64,000 nt of DNA from Vandiemenella viatica (Eukaryota; Arthropoda; Insecta; Orthoptera; Morabidae). Under the pieces are notes generated by a model. The model was not told the DNA's origin. It ran no database searches and saw nothing but the letters and a program-made list of their open reading frames with translations. Shown piece after piece: positions 22,235-32,312 of this stretch. Positions within the stretch are counted from its first letter, which is position 1; each line of letters starts with the position of its first letter. Location of the stretch: contig JARYHS010009186.1 in the NCBI GenBank assembly GCA_031002005.1, forward strand, positions 187,948,437 through 188,012,436. Reading direction: 5' to 3'. The translations under genes were made by a program, and so were the position numbers.

Positions 22235-24110
22235 TAAATTTGTCTGTATTTTTTTTTTCCTTGGATGTATGTTCAGTGATATCTTCGCCAATTTTGAATC
22301 GATGAAAATGAAATTTTTATACTGGATAGCGTATACCTGCAAAGTGGTCCCATATGAATTTCATTGAGAAACCATCCCTTCTACCCCTTTACACCTCTTA
22401 ATTTTTATACAAACCCACATTTTGTATCTGCTTTCGATAGAACTTTTGACATGTATAGTAAAAAATGAAGAAAAAAATATTGCCAACTTTTGGTTTGAAA
22501 AAACTGAACCCCTCTCGCTCTATCCACCCCCTTGGTTTTTGTCAATGTTCTTTACACAAAGTTACAGTCGACACCATTTAACTGATCTCCATTAAAGTTG
22601 TAAAGTTGGAATATGTGTAGTTAATTTTTCATGGAGAAGGCTTATGACAAATAAAAAAAACACCCTCTCCCCCTTTACACCAGTTAATTGTATACAAACC
22701 TACATTTCTTATCTGGTTTTGATTAAACTTTGCACGTGTATACTTTGAAATAAAAAGAAAAATCCGTCAATATTTGGTCTACCAAATACCAAGCTCTCTC
22801 CCTCTTTCCACCACCTTAATTTTTGTCAATGTTCTTTATAAAATGCTACAGTCGACAACATTTGACCGACATTTGACCGAATTTGGCGCTTATATGCATT
22901 TTTTCACGAAGAAGGTTTCTGAGCAAAAAATCCAAAAACCACCCCCTCTCCCTATTAAACCGAATAGTTTTTATATAAACCCACAGTTTTTATTCGGTTT
23001 TGATAGAACTTACCACATGTTACTATTAAAAAAAGAGAAAAATAAAGTTAACTTTTGCTTTATAAAGGCTGAACCCCTCTCCCCATTTCAACCCCCTTGA
23101 TTTTTGTCAATTTTCTTTTTAAAAAGCTACAATCGACACCATTTGACCAATCATTATGAAAGTTGACACATATATGTATATTTTTATGGCGAAGACTTCT
23201 GGCCAAAAAATAAAAAAACTACCCTAGTTCCCCTTTTATATCCCTTAAATTTGTACAAACCCACATTTTACTCCGTATTACATGCGTTGCTTTTGAAACA
23301 AAGAGAAAACGAAAAATATTGTCCCCATTACTTTTACGTAAACCCAAACCCTATCCCTCTATCTACCCATTTAATTACTGTCAATTTGCTACAGTTTATA
23401 TCAGATTTAGACGGAAGGATGCACATGTATACTTCAAAACAAACAGAAAAATGCTGTCTATATTTGGTTTAGAGAAGCCAAACCCCTATCCTCCTTTCCA
23501 TCCCCTTAATCTAAACAAAGTACAGTTTCTATCCTATTCTGAAGAAAATTGTCCTGCTTATACTTTAAAACATACAGGACAATTGTGTTTAAATTTGGTT
23601 GCAGAAGCCCAACTCCTCTTCCCTTCTACCCCCACCCCTCCTAATTTCCATTGTTCTTTATAGATACCCACAGTTTTTACCATATTTCGATGGAACACTG
23701 CGCATGTATACTTAAAAATGAAAAGAATCTTAGTGTCTACATTCTGTAAACAAAACCCAACCACCCACTTCCTTACCCCACTTAATTTTTGCAAATGTTC
23801 TTTACACAAAGCTACAGTTTTTATCTGATTTCGATGGAACTTTGCGCATGTATAATTTAAAACTAAGACATAAAATCTGTCCACACTAGCTTTACAAAAA
23901 CCAAACTACTCTTCGCCTCTAAATCTCTTAATTGTTTTTATACATACCTAAACCTTTTATTTAATATCTAAAGAAATTTACACATGCATACTTTAAATCA
24001 AACAGAAAAGACATAGAAATGCCCTATCCCACTTCCCATTTACCCCCACCCCTTTTAATTTCCAATCTTCTTTACATAAATCCACAGTTTTAAATCCCGT
24101 CAAAATCAGT
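22235..24110 (+). repeat. Satellite array with alternating A/B dimer (about 282 bp)
   Basis: About thirteen units of roughly 140 bases each carry a start block, a GATGGAACTTTGCACATG-like block, a TACTTTAAAACAAA-like block, and a pyrimidine-rich CCCCTCTCCCCCTTT stretch before TTAATTTTTGTCAA. In the first half the starts alternate: type A (AAACCCACAT/G) at 22411, 22696, 22977 and 23257, and type B (GCTACAGTCGACACCATTT) at 22561, 22845 and 23126. Spacing within a type is 280-285 bases, so the true period is a dimer. From about 23398 the alternation fades into one hybrid type. Frames across it (22774-23100, 23319-23663) are products of the repeat, not genes. Single units occur at about 820, 8672, 8820 and, inverted, near 4800. 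Confidence 0.85.
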
Positions 24111-24429
24111 AAGCTATTTTTAAGTCATGGAAGAATATTCATAAAATAAATGTGTCCTAATGTCTCAACATGTACCTCAGATTCCAACTTGTACCCCAAG
24201 ATTTCACGTTGTGGAAACCAATTAAAAATCTATATTTTCTGTGTGATGCTGGAACAAATAGATATATTCAAGAGACAGATCTCTGTTTGTAGTATGTATT
24301 AATGCCCAGATGTTACATGTTTCGATTATCGAGCAGCAGCTTTAACAGATGTTATGACTAGGTCGAAACACAGCACGGACCAAAATGTAAATTGACATTC
24401 CTTAACACAGCATTCAATTCATCCCATTC

Positions 24430-24510
24430 TAGAAGTTGTTGGATTTTTAAAGCAAGCGCCTTAACCACTGAGCTACCTGAAAGTTCTGCTGCTGCATATT
24501 TTAAATACAA
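24430..24510 (-). repeat. tRNA-like head fragment
   Basis: On the minus strand, AGGTAGCTCAGTGGTTAAGG and CGCTTGCTTTAAAAATCCAA resemble head 1 of the composite repeat with a decayed box B. It follows the satellite array by about 320 bases, echoing the satellite-then-head order seen in the composite elements. Confidence 0.5.
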
Positions 24511-24818
24511 AACACAATAATACCACTAAAAATTTAATAATGAAATAATTATTTAAAAAAAACCGCCTTAAAAAATAACTTTATACCTTGCTTAGAAAAA
24601 AGTAAATCTAAATGGATAATATTTTACATTACAGTTACTGAAATTTTTACATTAATCAGATTTTTTGTAGTCGGTACCAGCCAAAGCAAGAAAAACAAGA
24701 ATGTTAAAACAATAAAACATAAAAAAATCATGTAATTAATTACCTGTAATTAATGCTAGAAACATGTTTCAACAAAATTGAAACATTCAGATGACACGCC
24801 AATATTATACTAACTGTA

Positions 24819-25292
24819 TTTAATTTAATTTAATTGCAATGGAGCACACGCTCCGGTGGCGATTTCCCTACACACCCAACTTCCCCCTATCCTGCACCCA
24901 CCTACATTTTGCCTCTACAAATTTTAACTTTAAATTCTTTTAACGTTTTTCGGTAAGTTATTCATCATTCCCCTCCGTAACTCATTCCAATCCCTGACAC
25001 CCTTACCTAAAAAAGAAAATCTTCCCACACCCTTGTGCCTGAAATCGAGTGCCAGCTTGTGGTCATGGTCATCTTTTCCCCTCCATGAACTACTATTCAT
25101 ACCTACTGCAATATCTTTCCATGCCTCATCGCCAGTATACGCCCTGTACACTGTAAAGCGTGTACTGCATGATGCATCGTACCAACTGACACTGTAGCGC
25201 CAATGGTATACCTGGACGACCAACGATGTCGAGCCACAGATTAAAATACTGTCTAATTTGTTTCCCTGAACTGTCTTCTGCAATAACAACAT
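24819..25292 (-). pseudogene. CR1/jockey-like LINE, 3' end of ORF2 with tail
   Basis: The minus-strand frame 24930-25292 (120 codons) ends with WKDIAVGMNSSSWRGKDDHD, FRHKGVGRFSFLGKGVRDWNEL and LPKNVKR. This matches the usual LINE C-terminus: a RxDHxxK segment, then RTDxGKxSFxxRxxxDWNxLP. The 3' UTR holds GGAGCGTGTGCTCCATTGCA and ends in a TTAAT-type tail at 24819-24834 (AATTAAATTAAATTAA on the minus strand), typical of a LINE 3' terminus. The first 50 or so residues do not fit the family and may be read-through from a shifted frame. No RT core is left. Confidence 0.75.
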
Positions 25293-25740
25293 CTGCCTCT
25301 CTACATGCTATAGAATATTGGGATTTTTTATTCGTACTCCTTGTGTCGTCTCAAACCCCATATAAAGTTCAGTAATTCTTTCTTCGCGATGTGACAGCTG
25401 GCACCTACTCCAAAAGTAACTAATAAATGTAAAAATTTCAATAACAGTAATGTAAAATATTGGCCATTTAGATTTATTTTCTTCTAAGCAAGGTATAAAG
25501 TTATTTTTTAATTTTTAGTGAGCATTTTTGAAGGCGGTTTTTATGTTTGTTAAAACAATCATTTTATTTACCTATTATTGCCAATTATCGATATGCTTTG
25601 AAATTCAGATTTCGTAACAAACATGTTAAGTTGCTAACACCGAAAATTTAGAGCGGTTTCGAATTTCCGTCCAGCCATACAGATTTCCATGGCTTCCGCA
25701 AATCACATTATGCGAATGAAAGAATGGTTCCTTTCATCAC

Positions 25741-25825
25741 AGCATGGCCGAATTCCTTCCAGTAGCTTCCTCTCGGTCCTTTTCCACCTCTAATGACACA
25801 TACGTCTACGAAGCATAAAGCCATA
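25741..25825 (+). mobile_element. SINE-A 3'-end fragment
   Basis: CATGGCCGAATTCCTTCC followed by TCGGTCCTTTTCCACCTCTA, ATGACAC and ACGTCTACGAAG-like sequence reproduces the SINE-A 3' end in forward orientation. No tRNA-like part remains. Confidence 0.65.
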
Positions 25826-26740
25826 AACAAAAACAAACAAAAAAAGACACAAAAACATTTTAGAGATGAAAAGTGTCAAACTGGCAATCAGCAATTAATA
25901 TTATTGGCTTTTAGAATAACATCTTTGACTGTTCTGCAGATGGAACGAAAACGAGCGCGACGAACAGTTATATTCTGTCTAGCGTACTTTACCAACTGAT
26001 ACAATTTGCTACTCACAGTATGTTGCTGAGGATATTACCTACAACTGTCGATCAGGCAGACTCATCGCCCAAAGAAGCAGACAAATTTTGCTATTTGGCT
26101 GAAATGACGATATTGAAATTCTTTTGAACATACCTGTAGGGGACATTAGGATCCATCGCAGTATTCTGTCAACCAGCAGTCAGGATAGGTATGCGCTAAT
26201 ATTCTCAGTTCCACTTATGGAATTGCAGATATAAAGGAAGTTCACTCTTAGTTAAATTCCGGGCATGTGTTAGGTTGCCAGGTTACGTCTTAGGTATCTC
26301 TCGTGATTATTGCGACGGTCCTATATACTACTGAATTATTGTTTGGATTCTGGTTTTTTGTTGTTTAATGAAATTATTATCCGTTCAGCAAGTATTGCTA
26401 TACAGGACGATGTTGAATTTTACAAAAAGCATAACTTACATATTGTCATGGTTGAGGTCAACCCACAGGGCCCCTCAGTGACTACAATACAGTGATACAA
26501 TAAATATTTATAACAATGTTAGCAACATGAATGTCAGTATTAAAAACAGTTATCAGAATTAGAACAGTAATCCAAACAGTTAAAATGAAATTGGTTCAAA
26601 ATTATTACACTTTTTATATACTGTATATTCATGTTATATCGAGCGCTGAAAAAAATCTGATCTATACTTAACAAACGAGATGTCAAATAGAAGGTGACAG
26701 GCCACATGGTATTTAATTTATTAGCTGGTTCACTTCTTCT
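25826..26740. other. AT-rich stretch, nothing recognised
   Basis: The frame 26310-26495 has no recognisable motif. The sequence just 5' of the LINE fragment at 26747 is probably its 3' UTR but has no clear tail. Confidence 0.4.
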
Positions 26741-26746
26741 TCGGAA

Positions 26747-27046
26747 TCACTGCCCTGATAGAAAAATATCTTGAGGAAGGCGTTTTTTTAGCCTAGTTTG
26801 GCCGGTTCTTTTCCCTAGTTTGTAAAATTGTGCACCAGGAACTGTACTCATTCGTTTGATTAAATGTATTGTTTGTTGTTTTATAAATTCGTAAATGTAA
26901 GCAATATTTAACTCTCTGTGTAGCTGACTATTTCTTACCTACCATGGTGCGTTCACTGCTAATCTGAGTAGTTTGTTTTGAAATATTTGTATTCTATGTA
27001 ATTTGCTACGGCTAGCACATCCCCATATAGGACATGCATATTCTGG
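26747..27046 (-). pseudogene. Jockey-like LINE, C-terminal fragment of ORF2
   Basis: From 27046 downward on the minus strand the frame reads PEYACPIWGCASRSKLHRIQ, IFQNKLLRLAVNAPW, a TAG stop, VRNSQLHRELNIAYIYEFI, then GKRTGQTRLKKRLPQD and a stop at 26747-26749. YACPxWG...FQNKxLRxxxNAPWxVRN is a jockey-clade signature. It is the same family as 11126-11374 (over 70 aligned residues with mostly conservative changes, judged by eye) and extends about 20 residues further upstream. One premature stop is in the NAPW-VRN junction. The copy is truncated on both sides. Confidence 0.85.
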
Positions 27047-27344
27047 TTTTTTTATGTGAATATGATGGACGTCTTTTACTCACTAGGCGGAATGTCAAGA
27101 AAAGTTTTGTAAAGAAATATTATTTGTAAAAATTGCTGTAGCTCGATAACCGGAGGAGGGATTTACACAGAATTGCCACTGTAGAGACCAAAATTACCCC
27201 AGCTCCTCACATTACAAGTGACGTCATATCAAGGATGGCGGCTATTCAGTGTACTCCGCGTGCCAGTTGAAAACTAGTACTCCTCATTGGCGGTCGGTTT
27301 AGTAACTTATGAATATTGAACCTTGTGAATTACACTACTAGCTA

Positions 27345-27450
27345 CAAATTAATATATTTATTTATTTATTTAGCTTACGGCCATTGCACAAAAATAACTG
27401 AGTACTGTTCTAAAACTCTGGCGAACTTGGTTGTGAAAATGTTGAGGGGT
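27345..27450 (-). mobile_element. Possible LINE 3' tail
   Basis: On the minus strand the sequence ends GGCCGTAAGCTAAATAAATA with further AAAT repeats at about 27352-27375, a tail style common at LINE 3' ends. No coding part adjoins it, so the assignment rests on the tail alone. Confidence 0.4.
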
Positions 27451-27589
27451 AAGAAGCGAAAATGAGTCCCAAACTAGTGCAAACAACTATGAAATACAGA
27501 GCAAATCCGGATTTACAGATTCAGATAGAAACTGACAAAGAAATTTCTCTAGGAGAAAATTTGGCTGCAAGTGATGAACAAAATTGGAC

Positions 27590-27785
27590 TACTGTACCGA
27601 GCCTGGTGGGTGAGCCTGGCTTTGATAAGGACATGGGTTCGAATCCCCTTCCGGCAACCCAGATTTCGGTTTTCCATAATTTCCCGAAATCACTCCAGGC
27701 GAACTCGTTCTCGTTTCTTGCCCCAATACTTTTCCGCCTGTAATTATCTCGACACTGATGAGGCGTAAGATTATAAGAAGAAAAG
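27590..27785 (+). mobile_element. SINE-B copy with perfect box B
   Basis: CCGAGCCTGGTGGGTGAGCC serves as a box-A region and GGTTCGAATCC at 27636-27646 is a perfect RNA polymerase III box B. The body (CGGTTTTCCATAATTTCCCG, CACTCCAGGCGAACTCG) partly matches SINE-A and the 3' end (ACACTGATGAGGCGTAAG) matches the copy at 3640-3850. An ATAAGAAGAAAAG end replaces a clean A-tail. Confidence 0.8.
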
Positions 27786-28551
27786 TTTACTTCTGTAGGC
27801 TACGTGCCATCGATGTAACGTGCAACTTTAGCAGTGACATATTTTAAAAATGCTGTAAAAATATAAGCATTTGGAAACCTTTTAAACGTTTAATAATATT
27901 GAAGTAAAAGAAAGGATAAAGACATGAACATTAAAGTTTAACAAATGAGAATACTGAAACAAATATCTTTAAAACCAAATGAGGATCAATGAATTGTTTT
28001 CAGTTACAATAATGTTTTTTCATCTACATAGTAGTTCATTTTAACAGCACATTAAGTTGTTTAAGGAAGCATTCTCATTGATCTCAATATTGAAATCCAG
28101 GCATATTTTTGTTTAAAAGTAAAACTATTCTTTTATTGAATTAAACTCTAAAATCTTTAACCGTAGTACATGCTTCTATACATTATTTATTATGTTTCTG
28201 AAAGCACAGATTTGCTTATAATGATTTTCAACATAAAGGCAGGATGCGTGCAATTCCAGTCCTGACAAACTAGGAATAATTCGAGTCACTGCCAAACAGC
28301 CTCCTGGTATCAACCTACCTACGAATACCTGTACGAGACTGAACCGTGTGAGAAAGGCCACGGTTGAGGTAACTGTTGGATGCACAAGTGTGGAATAATT
28401 GAGAGTACTTCTTGTGACTGTGGAATCCACCAGAAAACTTCCCATCACACTATCATGGTATGTCCTTTTCGGAGATTCAGTGGAACGATCCAGCAGCTTC
28501 ATGAAACAGCTACAGACGAGTTTGAATGACAGCAATCTCTCGAGGTCAATC
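27786..28551. other. AT-rich stretch, nothing recognised
   Basis: The minus-strand frame 28176-28535 (119 codons) is Ser/Thr/Val-rich with no motif I recognise, and has no supporting context. I treat it as a chance frame. Confidence 0.4.
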
Positions 28552-28562
28552 TGTAGAAATAT

Positions 28563-28806
28563 CTTCTTCTTTTTTGCTTATTTCTTTACACCTCGTAGAT
28601 GTCGAGGTTATTATAGGCGGGAAGGGATGTGAGGTAAGGAAAGGGAAGGAGTTCGGCCATGGCCTTTTAAAGGAAGCATCCCGTCATTCGCCTGGAGTGT
28701 TTGGGGAAACCATGGAAAAATCAAATTTAAATGCCCGGACGTGGATTCGAACCCGCGTCCTCCCGAATGTGAGTCCATAGCGTTACCGCTCACCTTCCAA
28801 GCTTGG
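28563..28806 (-). mobile_element. SINE-A, near full length, with 11-bp TSD
   Basis: Inverted copy running from the 3' part (CACCTCGTAGATGTCGAGG) through GGCCATGGCC and GGGGAAACCATGG to the tRNA-like head, with box B as its complement GGATTCGAACC (about 28742-28752). It is flanked by the exact repeat TGTAGAAATAT at 28552-28562 and 28807-28817. A target duplication of this length is what LINE-mediated retroposition leaves. The frames across it come from the SINE. Confidence 0.9.
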
Positions 28807-28817
28807 TGTAGAAATAT

Positions 28818-29160
28818 TTATTCTAATTCAATATGCTTTCTATCTTTGTGTCCTTGTGGTATACAAAATAATAACATAATGATTTTCAAAAGTGTTTATG
28901 TCTTCTTTTTACATTCGATTATTTTTTCAGTAAAAGTATTACTAAACCTTGGGATTGTCAATGCTTGTACCTTTTCTTATTTTCCGTTATATTCGTTTTC
29001 GATATGTTCTCTTCCTCTTTGGTATATTTCTAGCTGTTTGAACCTCGTGCTAATGTTCTTCTATGCCACAAGTAGACGTTACGCCACGATCTATTATCAT
29101 ACTATGGTAATTGGGCTTTCTGTAGCAACCCACATTAGCTGATGATAACACGCAATTTAC
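28818..29160. other. AT-rich stretch, nothing recognised
   Basis: The frame 28741-29142 starts inside the SINE and runs into hydrophobic Phe/Tyr/Ser-rich sequence; it looks like a chance frame. Confidence 0.4.
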
Positions 29161-29410
29161 GTTAAGTACTGCGATTCAGTTAAGCCTATTTTCCAGTCGT
29201 GTGGATTGCGGTGCGACAAGCTCTGCCGTTGTGCATATCGGCCTGGGGAGAGCGTCAGGCCTGTAGGCCCATTGCTTCTGATTGTCCGTGACTGCAGTCC
29301 ATCCGATTTATATGTTAAACAGTCCAGCGACAGCAAGCCGCAGGTATGCTGCGGGTGCTTATAGAACAGCCGTAGTGCCGGTAATATTGATTAGTAACGG
29401 CAGTCGCTCA
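29161..29410. other. Moderately GC-rich island
   Basis: A short CpG-containing segment (GTGCGACAAGCTCTGCCG, GCCTGGGGAGAGCGTCAGG, CCGCAGGTATGCTGCGG) set in AT-rich DNA. No coding or repeat match. CCGCAG-GTATG-CTGCGG at about 29339 is a 6-bp-arm inverted repeat. Its function, if any, is unknown. Confidence 0.35.
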
Positions 29411-31203
29411 GTGTTCTCTAACTGAAAATATGTTTTCTGTCTAAAAACCAACATTTCACGTGCCTGAAGTTGCTTATTATTCTGAAGACTTCAAAAAATA
29501 TAATCATTGTACATGCAGCAGTATTGACCAACTCAATCTCCTCACACTGTACACACACGCACACATACACACAGAAAACAATTCTTATTTGAAAAAACCG
29601 TCAGTACGACCACAGGTCAAACTAAATTAAACTAACAGGTTAGCTTGCAATATTCGAACTAACATAAATGTATGACTTTAGTTACGAGTTTAGCCTAATC
29701 GAGTACGAACCCCCTTCCCCCCTCCTCACGAACATAAGGTGTGAACAGACATAAAACACAATCCGAAACATTGTTTGCATTTTTATATGCGTCCCTTGAC
29801 AATTTGGATGAAATTTATCTTTTATTTCTATCATGACCTAATATTTGTATTTTAACATACAATCTGAGTCTTCAATCATGTGTTTCATATATTCTACTAT
29901 TTCTTTTTCTTAACTTCAGCTGTTCTCTCACCTAGAAAGTAGCCAGTTATTTTATTGAAAGGTGACTCACAATCCTATGCATTCTTTCTATAATAATGTT
30001 CCTTAAAATTTTCTCCTCTTATACCATTATTTCGTACTTTATTTGTCCCCTTAATTTTCAACAATCATGCATTAGCACTTCATGTTGAATGATGGAATTT
30101 TCCTTTTTTTATTTTGTTTTTTGCGCATTCAGAGCCCACCCTTCCTATTCATCCAGGTCTAATTTGCTATTTTTTATGTATACGACGACAGAAAATTCTT
30201 TCTGAGATCCATCTCTATGTTGGACACTAAAAGATTTCTCTTTCTAAGAAATCACTTTTTGATAGATTCGTATTCTCTAAGAACATAGTTCTTGCTTCAG
30301 TCTTAAGTTATGATTTTAATTCCTAAATAACGCCTTGTTTTTATATCCTCTACTACATCTGATAGTACATATAAATGTAGACCTATGTTATTATTATATT
30401 TTCTGAAATAGTTGATATCGTTTGTTTCTCAAATTAATCAAAATGTGTTCCCAACATTGGGTTCGTGCTATTCAACGTTTTATCAATACGCTCAAACGCC
30501 ATCTGCTAAAGGGACAAAATCATCAATGAAATCATAATATTATAATAACCCTCCTACCCCTAAAGGTTATTTAATTCCTACAACCTAGATCAAACGACGT
30601 CCAAACAAATACATTAATATAGATCGAAAGAACAGTATCCAGACATGGAGGTTGTAATGCAGAAATTACATCAAAGGTAAATTGTTCTTAGTGATTAACG
30701 TGGTAGCAAACAATACAGTTGACCCCTAATGTGAACAACACTATTTGTTGTGCACATAGTGAGCCAACAGATCTTGAATACTCAACTTGAGCTTTGCTCA
30801 AGGCAGCAGACTAAATTCCACATCGATAGAGTTATGAATACATTAAGTGAAAAAGCAAATAAAGCAAATATGTGTCGAAACGGTACGGTTTTTCGGGTAG
30901 ACTGGGACAAAAGCCATGTTCTGAATCCAGCTTTTGCTGCCAACATAAGATAGGTATGCAAAATGCAAAAAAGTGATAACAAACTTGCTGAAGGCAAAGT
31001 TACATCATGAAATGGAAACAGGACGAGATTTTACTGTTATCTTTGAGGCGCTGCAACAAATGAGGTCTGTACGTTGACAAATAACTGGTGAAAGTGAAGG
31101 GTGAGCTTTTAAAATAATTGCGCCTCCTAACTGGGTCATTTTCCCGCCTACAAAAAATGGAGAATGTTTGGTTCTACATTGGCTCGTCTCGTCTCCTATA
31201 CTA
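29411..31203. other. AT-rich stretch with a short CA microsatellite
   Basis: ACACACACGCACACATACACAC lies near 29550-29572 (an imperfect CA repeat). Frames 30750-30953 and 30782-30997 overlap on opposite strands and show no domain. Confidence 0.4.
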
Positions 31204-31236
31204 AAGTGGCCTCTTAGATAATCTAAGAGGCCACTT
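31204..31236. repeat. Perfect 15-bp-arm hairpin with 3-nt loop
   Basis: AAGTGGCCTCTTAGA (31204-31218), loop TAA, TCTAAGAGGCCACTT (31222-31236). The arms are exact inverse complements. The loop is too short for a miRNA precursor; a foldback end or cruciform-forming sequence is more likely. Confidence 0.85.
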
Positions 31237-31251
31237 CATTTCATAACTAAT

Positions 31252-31440
31252 TTGGAATGGAAAGGAATTCGGCCATGGCCTTTTGAAGGATTTTTTTTAC
31301 CTATGGCTTTACGCCTCGTCGACGTCGAGGTCATTAGGGGCGGGATAGGACTGGGGACAAGGAACGGGAAGCAATTCGGTCATGGCTTTTTTGAAGGATG
31401 CATCCCGGCATTCGCCTGGGGTGATTTGGGAAAACCATAT
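31252..31440 (-). mobile_element. SINE-A inserted into another SINE-A fragment
   Basis: A first piece, GGAAAGGAATTCGGCCATGG through TTTTGAAGGA (31257-31287), is the middle of an inverted SINE-A. It is cut by T8 and a second inverted copy starting CTTTACGCCTCGTCGACG at about 31307 and running to GGGAAAACCATATGATG near 31443. The T run is the A-tail of the second copy. The tRNA-like heads of both are missing. Confidence 0.8.
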
Positions 31441-31444
31441 GATG

Positions 31445-32185
31445 ATAAGTACTAAGAAAAGGATTTGTAATTTGTTTACTATGATTTTTAGAATTAAGGT
31501 GAACGTGGTTTCGGATGGCTACTTAAACAAATCATGTAACTGAAATTTCTGACTTACTACAAGCTCCTGCTGACATATAAATTTACAATTTTTACTGCTA
31601 CCAAGCATAATAACATAGAGAAAGTTTTGTGTTCGAGTACGATCCTTATGTTTAGTGATTTTCTGAAGGCGATAGAGTCATTGTGTTTCCCTGTATAGCT
31701 TCTACAGTAATAATTTGTGCACAGCGTAACTTGAGCAATAGAAAACAAATTTTCTCGAAATTTCTTGCAAGTTGTTAAGTTTTTTGGCATCATTAAAGTT
31801 AAACACACTTCGGCAAGGAATTTTAGAAGAGCCTTTTAGTTCGCCAGTTTCAAATTCTGTCAACAAGGCAGTTTGTCAATCGATAATTCAGAGAGCGGAG
31901 CAGGCCGATTACAGGCACGAATGGCGTGTGGCGCCAACTGTCGAGACGCTGGTGAAACATTGATGGAGACTTGGACAAACAAGTGACTGTTTCTAAAAAT
32001 GGAGGGGTTTGTCTGCCGGAATCCGCGAGGTGTTTTGGGTCACTGGTCACTGTTCCTAATGGACATCGGTTTAACTGTGTTGAAACACTCATCACCCCAT
32101 ACTACAATCTACGAAATTATTCTTAAACAGTGAGAAAGAGACAACAGTACATCCTCAGAATTATGGTTTTGAAGATGCATTTTAT
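31445..32185. other. Nothing recognised
   Basis: Overlapping frames 31557-31808, 31772-31963 and 31850-32095 lie on both strands without motifs. No repeat blocks were seen. Confidence 0.4.
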
Positions 32186-32312
32186 TCTTTTGGCTTTACG
32201 ACTCGTTGGCTTCAGTGTCACTAGACGTGAGAAAAGAGTGGGGATAAAGAACGCCATGGTATTCGACAATAGTATTTTGAAGGAACCACCAGGCTAACTA
32301 TGTTGAAAGATG
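32186..32312 (-). mobile_element. Old SINE-A fragment
   Basis: TTTGGCTTTACGACTCGTTGG, GTCACTAGACGTGAGAAAAG, CCATGGTATTCGACA and TATTTTGAAGGAACCACC follow the order of an inverted SINE-A 3' half at clearly lower identity than the other copies, suggesting an older insertion. Confidence 0.6.

Noticed and set aside
22774..23663. Two frames of 108 and 114 codons suggesting a proline-rich protein
   Set aside because: They lie wholly within the satellite; the Pro-rich segments are the repeated CCCCTCTCCCC tract.
28176..28535. 119-codon minus-strand frame
   Set aside because: No motif, no repeat match and no context; length is within chance in 64 kb.
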